Made by a program: the position numbers and the translations under genes | Assembly: GCF_009467805.1 (NCBI RefSeq) | Contig: NZ_WIAY01000001.1 | Coordinates: forward strand, 248,001-312,000 | Reading direction: 5' to 3' | DNA: 64,000 nt | Source: Stenotrophomonas nematodicola | Lineage (GTDB): Bacteria > Pseudomonadota > Gammaproteobacteria > Xanthomonadales > Xanthomonadaceae | Part shown: positions 57,679 through 64,000 of the stretch, in pieces | Numbering within the stretch: the stretch's first letter is position 1 | How the letters are laid out: every line of letters starts with the position of its first letter | Notes under the pieces: generated by a model | The model's database searches: none | Told to the model about the DNA's origin: nothing | Seen by the model: only the letters and a program-made list of their open reading frames with translations

Positions 57679-58812
57679 ATGCAGCGCAGCAAAGGAACCC
57701 ATGCCGTGAAAAACAGCCACAGAGCGGTCCGTCGAAAGGCAGGCGCAGTCACCATCGATGACGTCGCGGCGCACGCCGGGCTTTCCGCCATGACGGTGTC
57801 ACGCGTCATCAACGGCCATGCCGGCGTACGCGACGACAACCGCGAGCGCGTCATGCGCAGCGTGCGTGAACTTGACTACCGGCCCAACCTGGCGGCGAGC
57901 GCCTTGGCTGCGGCGCAGCACACCTGCATCGCGTTGATCTATACCAATCCAAGCTCCAGCTACCTGCGCGAGCTCCTGGTCGGTGCGTTGCGCGGATCCA
58001 CCCGTGCAGCGGCGCAGCTGGTGATCGCCACCTGGGATGACCTGGGCGCCCAGGCACGTCGCCACGCGGCACGGCAACTTTCAGGCAGCGTGGCAGGCGT
58101 GATACTGCCGCCGCCCCTGTGCGAGTCGCAGGCCATCGTCGACGAGTTCCTTGCCGCAGGCGTGGCCGTCGTGTCCATCGCGTCCAGCCATTTCAGCGAC
58201 AGGATGTCCTGCGTGCGCATCGATGACCGGCAGGCAAGCCACGACGTGGTGTCGCATCTGATCGCCCACGGACATACCCGCATCGGCTATATCAAGGGCG
58301 ATCCAAATCAGACCGCCAGCGCCCACCGATGGCAGGGGTATCGGGATGCGCTGGCCGACGCCGGCATCGGCTACGACGACGCACTCGTCCATGCCGGCTA
58401 TTTCACGTACCGCTCCGGGCTGGACGCTGCAGAACGGTTGTTGAGCGTGGACGCGCCGCCCACTGCGATCTTCGCCAGCAACGATGACATGGCATCGGCC
58501 GTGGTGTCGGTGGCGCATCGCCGCGGCCTGGTGGTACCGGGTGACCTTTCGGTGGTGGGGTTCGACGACACCTCCGCGTCGACGATGGTGTGGCCGGAAC
58601 TCACCACGGTGCATCAACCGGTGGCGGACATGGCGGACACCGCCATCGACATCCTGTTGCGTGAGATCCGGCGCTCCGCGTCTTCGGGGCACCGCACGGT
58701 GAACCATGTGCTCGCGCACCGGTTGATCACGCGCGCGTCCGTAGCGCGACCGCGTCCAGTCCCGGCCATCGCGCCCTCGCGCGACCGTGACGCGTCACGC
58801 AAACAGCCCTGA
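57679..58812 (+). CDS. xylR: LacI-family repressor of xylose genes (XylR)
   Basis: A 377-residue LacI/GalR regulator from ATG 57679 (a GTG at 57706 is possible). The N-terminal helix-turn-helix is TIDDVAAHAGLSAMTVSRVI (about 25-44) with hinge YRPNLAASALA; the sugar-binding core follows (70-340; ASNDDMASAVVSVAHRRG, VVGFDDTSAS). It probably represses the receptor and xylAB through the TGGTAGCGCTA sites, released by xylose or a xylose derivative. Confidence 0.88.
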   Translation: MQRSKGTHAVKNSHRAVRRKAGAVTIDDVAAHAGLSAMTVSRVINGHAGVRDDNRERVMRSVRELDYRPNLAASALAAAQHTCIALIYTNPSSSYLRELLVGALRGSTRAAAQLVIATWDDLGAQARRHAARQLSGSVAGVILPPPLCESQAIVDEFLAAGVAVVSIASSHFSDRMSCVRIDDRQASHDVVSHLIAHGHTRIGYIKGDPNQTASAHRWQGYRDALADAGIGYDDALVHAGYFTYRSGLDAAERLLSVDAPPTAIFASNDDMASAVVSVAHRRGLVVPGDLSVVGFDDTSASTMVWPELTTVHQPVADMADTAIDILLREIRRSASSGHRTVNHVLAHRLITRASVARPRPVPAIAPSRDRDASRKQP

Positions 58813-58834
58813 TGGCCCCTGCCCCCTCAGCGCG

Positions 58835-60016
58835 CTACGCGCCTTGGCGGGACAACCCGGCCACCCTCTCCCGCGCGGCAATCCGTTCGACCAGCGTAGT
58901 GATGGCCGCCTCCATCGCGCGCGCCGTCTGGTCGCCGCTCTGGTTGGTGATGACGAATATGCCAAGGTCGTACTTTGGCAGGATGTACACGTAGCACTGC
59001 GATCGGGGCACGCCGCCATGATGCGCGAAGTAGGTGCCCTTCAACCGGTCGCCGCTGACGATGTTCCAGAAATAACCGATGCTGAACCCGGGATCGAATT
59101 CGACGAGCGCGCGACGCGACTCCGTCACGACAGACCCGCCAGACAGCTGGAACCGAAGGTACTTCACCATTTCCGGCACGGTCACCTTCGCGTTCCCGGA
59201 TGCGCCCCAAGGCAGTTGCGGCATCGGCGTGGTGGGCACCGGGTTGTCACTGTGATAGCCGATCGCAAGCCGGCGGGCCTCCTCGTCGCTCAGCCGGATC
59301 CTGACGTCCGTCATCCCTGCGGACTCGGCCAGGTAGCCGCGCAACAAGGACTCATAATCCGTCTTGTAGACCGTCTCCAGAACATGCGCGGCCAGTTCCG
59401 TGCCGGTACTGGAGTATGCGTACTCCTTCCCGGGCATGCGGGGAATCCGGGCGCCATGCAGGTCCCTGAAAAAGTCGGCCTTGCCGTAGTGCGCGTAGAT
59501 GGCATTGAGCTCGCCGGGCGTGCGCTGGTCCGTGAAGTCCGCGAGCACTGTGTTCGCCTCCGCCGGCAGCATGTTCGGCAAGCCGCTCGTATGCGACAGC
59601 AGGTGACGGATGCGGATGGGGTCGCCCTTGTACGCCAGGTTCGGATAGGCGTCGTCGAGATACATCCGGATATCATCGTCCAGACGCACCTTGCCCTCCA
59701 GAACGGCATTGGCCATCAGGGTGCCTGCCAGTGTCTTGCTCAACGAGCCGATCTCGTAGAGCGTCGCATCGGTTGGCGGACCCGGCTTCCCCGCCTCCAT
59801 GTCGCCGCGATGTCGAATGAATGCCTTGCCCCTGTACACCACGGCGATCGAGGTCGAGTGGAGCAGCGGCTGCTCGATCAGCCTCGCGGCGACCTCGTCG
59901 ATGTCCGCGCCGAGGTCCTTCGCCGGGGTCGTCGTGCCCGTGCATCCCGCGACCAGCAGCGCGGCGGACAGCACGATGCAGTACCGCCGCCGAACACGCT
60001 TCGAAGTGGGTTTCAT
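58835..60016 (-). CDS. Serine beta-lactamase-like hydrolase (lipoprotein)
   Basis: A 393-residue class C beta-lactamase/PBP-like protein from ATG 60016 with a lipobox (LLVAGC, Cys about 20). The catalytic SxxK is SLSK in IGSLSKTLAG; the YxN motif reads YSS (AYSSTGTE); the KTG-like motif is HHGG. Such proteins are often esterases or peptidases. Whether it cleaves beta-lactams cannot be told. Confidence 0.85.
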   Translation of the reverse strand: MKPTSKRVRRRYCIVLSAALLVAGCTGTTTPAKDLGADIDEVAARLIEQPLLHSTSIAVVYRGKAFIRHRGDMEAGKPGPPTDATLYEIGSLSKTLAGTLMANAVLEGKVRLDDDIRMYLDDAYPNLAYKGDPIRIRHLLSHTSGLPNMLPAEANTVLADFTDQRTPGELNAIYAHYGKADFFRDLHGARIPRMPGKEYAYSSTGTELAAHVLETVYKTDYESLLRGYLAESAGMTDVRIRLSDEEARRLAIGYHSDNPVPTTPMPQLPWGASGNAKVTVPEMVKYLRFQLSGGSVVTESRRALVEFDPGFSIGYFWNIVSGDRLKGTYFAHHGGVPRSQCYVYILPKYDLGIFVITNQSGDQTARAMEAAITTLVERIAARERVAGLSRQGA

Positions 60017-60050
60017 GCGTGGCGCTCGAAGGAAGAGGTGGCAGGGGCGC

Positions 60051-60242
60051 TTACGATAGCCGATCGTCGGTGGCGCCGCTTGCGCCGGCACGTGCGTGCA
60101 ACCGCCACGGTTCCCGCGGCGCCTTCGGCCCGTTCCACGGCCAGAATCCTTCGACATCCAGCACCACCGACCAGCTCGGGAAGGTGCGGATGATGACCAG
60201 CAGGCCCAGCGACAGAATCGCCCGCCAGAGTTGCCGGCCCCC
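60051..60242 (-). other. Open frame of 63 codons between two genes, perhaps a gene remnant
   Basis: Directly after the TGA of the M14-type gene the same frame stays open to TAA at 60053-60051. Its translation looks protein-like: RQLWRAILSLGLLVIIRTF, then VVLDVEGFWPWNGPKAPREP. It has no good start. It could be the end of a lost gene or chance. Confidence 0.3.
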
Positions 60243-61163
60243 TCAGCGGTGGGCCAGTGCGAAATCCAATGCCGCGCACACCGCGGCAACCTGCGCGTCA
60301 TTGCACTGCGCCGGGGTGGTGAGCGGGCTGTCCGGGTATACCTCGGTGGTGGTGGCAAAGCGCGCATCAGTGAAGCCGGCGCAGGCACCGATCGACCGCG
60401 ACGCCCCCCACACCACGCCCGGGGACTGCAGCGGCATGCCGACGAGATTGCCATCGGCGTCGGCTTGGGCGATATGGGTGATCTTCTCCACCGCTGCGAT
60501 CAGCGCCCGCTGGAACGCCGGCTCGGGATTCTCGCTGTTGCCGATCACATAGAAGCCATCGGGAATGGTCTCCGGCACCAGCAGCCTGCCGTCGCGCGCC
60601 GCCAGCGCCGGGTCGAATTCGTTGGCGTCGCTGTCGGTGGTTTCGTGCAGATCCACGTGGACCAGCAGCGTGTCGCCACGCGCGGCGATCCAGCGCATCA
60701 GCGCACCGGCCTCCTCGGCGGTCTCGCCGGGGCGGAAGGCCCGGTTGGTATCCAGTGCATCGGGATTCCAGCGCTGGATGCGTTCGTAGCCCCACGGGCT
60801 GACGCAGGGCGCCACCAGCAGGTTGATGCGCCCGGCATAGTCGGCCGCCTTCTGCTCCAGGAACAACAGGGCGCCATGCACGCCACTGGTTTCATAGCCG
60901 TGCACGCCACCGGTGATCAGCGCCGACGGCAGCGCGGGGTCCCAGTCGCTGCTGATGGCGGCGAACAGCGGGTAATGGTCCGGCGGGTAGTCGAGCTGCC
61001 CGTACTGGACGATCTCAATACGATCGCCAAGCCGCTCCAGTGCCGCCACGACATCGTCGTGATAGCTGCGCTGGCGCTGCTGGCGTGCGCGCCAGGCGGC
61101 GCGCTCGACGTCACCCCACGGCTGGCCGGGAGTCCCGATCGGATAGAAATGCGCGCTGCTCAT
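60243..61163 (-). CDS. M14-type metallocarboxypeptidase / deacylase-like protein
   Basis: A 306-residue protein from ATG 61163 (GGGAG upstream). Zinc-site elements of the M14 / succinylglutamate desuccinylase-aspartoacylase group are seen: GGVHGYETSG (H, E) and HVDLHETTD, with a late acidic residue in TTTEVYPD. Its length and start fit a cytosolic enzyme. The substrate is unknown. Confidence 0.82.
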   Translation of the reverse strand: MSSAHFYPIGTPGQPWGDVERAAWRARQQRQRSYHDDVVAALERLGDRIEIVQYGQLDYPPDHYPLFAAISSDWDPALPSALITGGVHGYETSGVHGALLFLEQKAADYAGRINLLVAPCVSPWGYERIQRWNPDALDTNRAFRPGETAEEAGALMRWIAARGDTLLVHVDLHETTDSDANEFDPALAARDGRLLVPETIPDGFYVIGNSENPEPAFQRALIAAVEKITHIAQADADGNLVGMPLQSPGVVWGASRSIGACAGFTDARFATTTEVYPDSPLTTPAQCNDAQVAAVCAALDFALAHR

Positions 61164-61262
61164 CGAAGACTCCCGTACGTTGGACGCGCATTGTATCCGC
61201 GCACCACGATCCAGGGCGTGGCCGTGACCAACGAGCCCGACGCGGCAAAGGCGGGCCGCCAC

Positions 61263-61292
61263 AAAAAAAAGGAGGCCGGTGGTCCGGCCTCC
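61263..61292 (-). terminator. Rho-independent terminator after the EF-G paralogue
   Basis: On the minus strand GGAGGCCGG, loop ACCA, CCGGCCTCC is followed by eight T (forward A 61263-61270). It lies 24 bp after the EF-G-like stop codon at 61317. Confidence 0.93.
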
Positions 61293-61316
61293 TGTTGTTT
61301 ACCGCGCAATGGCACC

Positions 61317-63353
61317 CTACGCGACCTGCACTTCCTCATAGCCATTGAAGCGCATGTCGCTGGAAGCGCGCCCCTGGGTCAACGAGCGCAGGGCCGTGGT
61401 GTAGCCGGACAGCTTGGCCAGCGGTGCATACCCGAGCACCTCGACCTGGGCGCCGCGGTCTTCGATGGACGCGACCCGGCCATTACGGCGATTGAGATCG
61501 CCCACCACGTCGCCGACGTTGGCCGACGGGGCATGGATGGCCACTTCCATCACCGGCTCCAGCAGACGTGTGCCCGCCCTCGCCAGCGCGGCCTTGATCG
61601 CTTCGCTGCCGGCGCGATGGAACGCCATGTCCGAGGAATCCTTGGCATGGGTCTGGCCGTCGGTCAGGGTCACCTCGAGCCCCACCACCGGATGTCCACG
61701 CGGGCCCTCTTCAAGCGCCGCACGCACACCCTTCTCCACCGCTGCCACGAACGTCTTCGGGATCACGCCACCGACCGTCCGGTCGATGAAACGGATCTCG
61801 CCGCCGTCGATGGGCACCACGTCGATCAGCACCCGCGCGAACTGGCCCTGGCCGCCGGTCTGCTTGGCGACCTTGCCTTCCACGCCCTGCACTGCCTGTG
61901 CAGGGGTTTCCTGGTAGGCCACCCGTGGCGCCCCGGTGCGTACCGGCACATTCCACTCGCTGCGCAGTCGTTCGACCATCACCTCCAGGTGCAGCTCGCC
62001 CATGCCCCAGATCAGGGTTTCCCCGGTCACCGCGTCGGTGGAGACGTGGAACGAGGGGTCTTCCTGCGCCAGGCTCGACAGGCCCTGGCTCATCCGGATC
62101 AGGTCCGACGCCTTGTCCGCATTCAACCGCCAGGCCAGTACTGCGTGCTGGGCCTGGATGGCATCAAGCAGCAACGGCGCGGACGGGGCGCTGAGCGTTT
62201 CGCCGCTCACCGCATCCTTCCACCCGATCACCGCCACGATGTCGCCGGCCACGGCTTCCTTGATGTCATGGGTCTGGTCGGCCTGCACACGCACCAGCCG
62301 GCCGATCCGACGCCCCTGCGCATGCTGCGAACTGGCCACGCTGTCACCCACCTTTACCGTGCCCGAGTACAGCCGGATGAAGCTCAACGCCCCGTGGCTC
62401 TGGTGCGTGATCTTGAACAGCAGCGCGGCCAGCGGACCCTTCGGATCCGGCGGCAACAGCACCTCGCTGCCGTCACGCATGGCCACGACCGGCGGGCGAT
62501 CCAAGGGCGACGGCAGGAAATCGACGACCGCATCCAGCAGCGTGTCGATGCCTTTGCTCTTGAATGCCGCACCGGCCAGCACCGGCACGCCGGCACCGGC
62601 CAGCGTGGCCCGGCGCAGGGCCGCGCGCAGCTGCGCATCGTCTATCTCGCGACCTTCCAGCCAGGCTTCACCGAGCGCGTCATCGTGGTCGGCGACCGCT
62701 TCGATCAGGTCCAGCCGGCGGGGCTGCCACTGCACGGCCTGCTCGGCCGTCCAGGCAGTCCGCACCGGCGTGCCGGTGTCGTCCCATTCGACGATCTCGC
62801 GGGCAATCAGGTCCACCCAGCCGTGGAACCGGCTTTCCACGCCCAGCGGCCAGCCGATCGCCCACGGACGCGCCTGCAGCTTGTCCTGCAGCTGCGCCAG
62901 CACGCGCTCGAAGGACGCACCGATGCGATCCATCTTGTTGACGAACGCAATCAGCGGCACGCCATGACGGCGCGCCTGGTGCCAGACAGTCTCGGACTGC
63001 GGCTGCACGCCGTCCACGGCAGAAAACACGGCTACGGCGCCGTCGAGCACGCGCAGCGAACGCTCCACTTCGATGGCGAAATCGATATGGCCGGGCGTGT
63101 CGATCAGGGTCAGGCGATGGTCGCCCTCGCCGCGGGCAGACCAGTGCGCCTGCACGGCGGCCGCACCGATGGTGATGCCACGCTCGCGTTCGATCGCCGA
63201 GAAGTCGGTGGTGGCAGCGCCGTCATGGACTTCGCCGACGCGGCGGATCTCGCCGGTTTTCCACAGCAGGCGTTCGGTAAGTGTGGTTTTGCCGGCGTCG
63301 ATGTGGGCGATGATGCCCAGGTTGCGCCAGTGGGAAAGGGAATGGGTGTTCAT
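61317..63353 (-). CDS. Elongation factor G paralogue
   Basis: A 678-residue translational GTPase from ATG 63353. GTPase motifs: AHIDAGKTT (16-24), DTPGHIDF and NKMDR; then domains II-V of EF-G with the C-terminal EEVQVA. The housekeeping fusA normally sits in the str operon with rpsL/rpsG/tuf; here none of these is near, so this is the second EF-G or EF-G2/TetM-like copy. It is preceded by a leader ORF and a hairpin, which suggests control by ribosome status. Confidence 0.9.
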   Translation of the reverse strand: MNTHSLSHWRNLGIIAHIDAGKTTLTERLLWKTGEIRRVGEVHDGAATTDFSAIERERGITIGAAAVQAHWSARGEGDHRLTLIDTPGHIDFAIEVERSLRVLDGAVAVFSAVDGVQPQSETVWHQARRHGVPLIAFVNKMDRIGASFERVLAQLQDKLQARPWAIGWPLGVESRFHGWVDLIAREIVEWDDTGTPVRTAWTAEQAVQWQPRRLDLIEAVADHDDALGEAWLEGREIDDAQLRAALRRATLAGAGVPVLAGAAFKSKGIDTLLDAVVDFLPSPLDRPPVVAMRDGSEVLLPPDPKGPLAALLFKITHQSHGALSFIRLYSGTVKVGDSVASSQHAQGRRIGRLVRVQADQTHDIKEAVAGDIVAVIGWKDAVSGETLSAPSAPLLLDAIQAQHAVLAWRLNADKASDLIRMSQGLSSLAQEDPSFHVSTDAVTGETLIWGMGELHLEVMVERLRSEWNVPVRTGAPRVAYQETPAQAVQGVEGKVAKQTGGQGQFARVLIDVVPIDGGEIRFIDRTVGGVIPKTFVAAVEKGVRAALEEGPRGHPVVGLEVTLTDGQTHAKDSSDMAFHRAGSEAIKAALARAGTRLLEPVMEVAIHAPSANVGDVVGDLNRRNGRVASIEDRGAQVEVLGYAPLAKLSGYTTALRSLTQGRASSDMRFNGYEEVQVA

Positions 63354-63383
63354 GGGGTGTGCTCTCGTCGCCAACATCAAGGA

Positions 63384-63417
63384 GCCGCACGCCGCCGTTG
63401 GCTAACGGGCGTGCGGC
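63384..63417 (-). promoter_or_regulatory. Hairpin overlapping the short leader ORF
   Basis: Arms GCCGCACGCC (63384-63393) and GGCGTGCGGC (63408-63417) pair perfectly; an inner CGTT/AACG pair extends the stem with a 2-base bulge. The leader stop codon lies in the loop. A ribosome at the leader's end would block the hairpin. It is 30 bp from the EF-G-like start. Confidence 0.6.
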
Positions 63418-63446
63418 CAGGTTTGGGGCTCGGCGGTCTGGTGCAT
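63402..63446 (-). CDS. 14-residue leader peptide (MHQTAEPQTWPHAR)
   Basis: A short ORF with an excellent AAAGGAG ribosome site, ending in a TAG inside the following hairpin. It lies 48 bp before the EF-G-like start. Such strong-SD mini-ORFs with hairpins are typical of translation-responsive leaders. Confidence 0.6.
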   Translation of the reverse strand: MHQTAEPQTWPHAR

Positions 63447-63486
63447 GACACGTTCTCCTTTGCATCGGTTGTGTAACGCGGAAACG

Positions 63487-63510
63487 AAAAGAGCGCCCGA
63501 TGGGCGCTCT
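63487..63510 (-). terminator. Intrinsic terminator / attenuator upstream of the EF-G paralogue
   Basis: On the minus strand AGAGCGCCC, loop ATC, GGGCGCTCT followed by TTT. It sits between the 29-codon leader ORF and the 14-codon leader, so it is an attenuator candidate rather than the end of a gene. Confidence 0.75.
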
Positions 63511-63541
63511 CTCTGGGGGTCTTCAGGTGACCGGAAACCGG

Positions 63542-63631
63542 TCAGCCGCCTGATGAGCCGCAGGGCAGACGCGCCCGTCCCGCGTGTTCGCGGGTCTGGG
63601 TAAAAAACGTCAGGAGCGGCATCGAGGTCAT
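63542..63631 (-). CDS. 29-residue leader ORF (starts MTSMPLLTFF)
   Basis: ATG 63631 to TGA 63542, ending 32 bp before the attenuator-like hairpin. The sequence MTSMPLLTFFTQTR has no strong run of one amino acid but shows L, T and F clusters. Its place before an attenuator hairpin suggests a leader peptide. A small hairpin (ACCGG/CCGGT) lies between. Confidence 0.45.
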   Translation of the reverse strand: MTSMPLLTFFTQTREHAGRARLPCGSSGG

Positions 63632-63756
63632 GGCAGCGGCGGGTGGGGTGTGTGCGCGCATTGTAGGCCTCTGCCCGCGACACGCAAGTGAGTTTTGCGC
63701 GCACCACTGGAACAATGAGTGCAGCTCAACTCATACATTGATCCAGGTGGAACAAA

Positions 63757-63794
63757 TGCGACCCGTTCCAGTCCGCATATGCGAATGGGTCGCA
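63757..63794. promoter_or_regulatory. Nested palindrome between two divergent transcripts
   Basis: Arms TGCGACCCGTTC (63757-63768) and GAATGGGTCGCA (63783-63794) pair with one mismatch; the centre contains CGCATATGCG (63774-63783), a perfect palindrome. The region lies between the leader ORF on the minus strand and the plus-strand gene at 63934. It could be an operator for either. Confidence 0.45.
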
Positions 63795-63933
63795 ATTGCA
63801 TATCTTTTCCAACAACTTAAAATGGCAGGGTGACCGCGTCATCCGACGACGGCATCGATGCTGGTGGCGGCCGCTGGCCGTGTGCGTATGGCCAGCGTCT
63901 GCGCCCTCTCCTTCCGTGTCCCGAGTTCCGTCC

Positions 63934-64000
63934 ATGTCCCCCACCCCCGTCTCGCCCCGCAGACTGCGTCCCGATCTGCTCGCCCTGGCCTGCGTCTTTG
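63934..64000 (+). CDS. 5' end of a gene (partial)
   Basis: An ATG at 63934 begins MSPTPVSPRRLRPDLLALAC, running off the window. The start of a hydrophobic segment after a basic stretch suggests a membrane protein, perhaps an EamA-type transporter; too short to decide. Confidence 0.45.
   Translation, partial: MSPTPVSPRRLRPDLLALACVF

Noticed and set aside
60096..63476. Plus-strand open frame of 1126 codons
   Set aside because: Antisense to the EF-G paralogue and the M14-type gene.

Overview
The window looks like a chromosomal stretch of a Xanthomonadaceae bacterium, most likely Stenotrophomonas or a close relative. The signs are high GC, xylA/xylB beside a large TonB-dependent receptor, a LacI-type regulator whose operator has the core TGGTAGCGCTA (the xylose box known from Xanthomonas), a SapC/cupin/tryptophan-halogenase cluster, and a copper cluster whose order matches copLABMGCDF of copper-resistant xanthomonads. 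The genus is inference from gene content.

Positions 1 to about 47.4 kb read as a genomic island. It opens with the tail of a CzcB-like adaptor, a CzcA-type RND pump, an SPC-motif P1B-4 ATPase, an orphan response regulator and a small membrane protein (1-7.4 kb). Next comes a Gabija-like defence pair (OLD-family nuclease plus compact UvrD-like helicase, minus strand, 8.1-10.7 kb), then a KfrA-like coiled-coil protein and an XRE regulator (11-12.5 kb). The copper block follows: copL, copA, copB, copM, a SnoaL-like protein, copG, a four-helix copper-storage-like protein, copC, copD, copF (12.6-22.6 kb), and cusCBA-type efflux genes (23.1-29.0 kb).

From 29.2 to 44.7 kb all genes run on the plus strand, many with ATGA overlaps. 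The run starts with a MerR-family gene under a MerR-type promoter with a 19-bp spacer. It holds two more metal ATPases (CPD and CPH motifs) around a metabolic set: beta-CASP RNase-like hydrolase, AMP/thymidine phosphorylase, PRPP synthetase, phosphoketolase-like enzyme, UbiB-like kinase and a divergent acetate kinase. This set could, hypothetically, turn RNA or nucleotides into acetyl phosphate and ATP.

A mer-like operon (merT, merP, GDCCVxC protein, ATP-grasp-like protein on the minus strand; merR divergent) closes the island. It has no merA. The island ends inside xylE, of which only the first 160 codons remain (junction near 47,413), so the right boundary is visible. No integrase, transposase, tRNA or CRISPR was recognised in the window.

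The rest (47.4-64 kb) looks like host core genome: truncated xylE, xylA, xylB, a flavin-dependent halogenase, a cupin-like protein, a frameshifted sapC, a TonB receptor and xylR; then a serine hydrolase, an M14-type carboxypeptidase-like protein and an EF-G paralogue. The EF-G paralogue is preceded by two short leader ORFs and two hairpins that look like an attenuation system. A new plus-strand gene starts at 63,934 and runs off the end.
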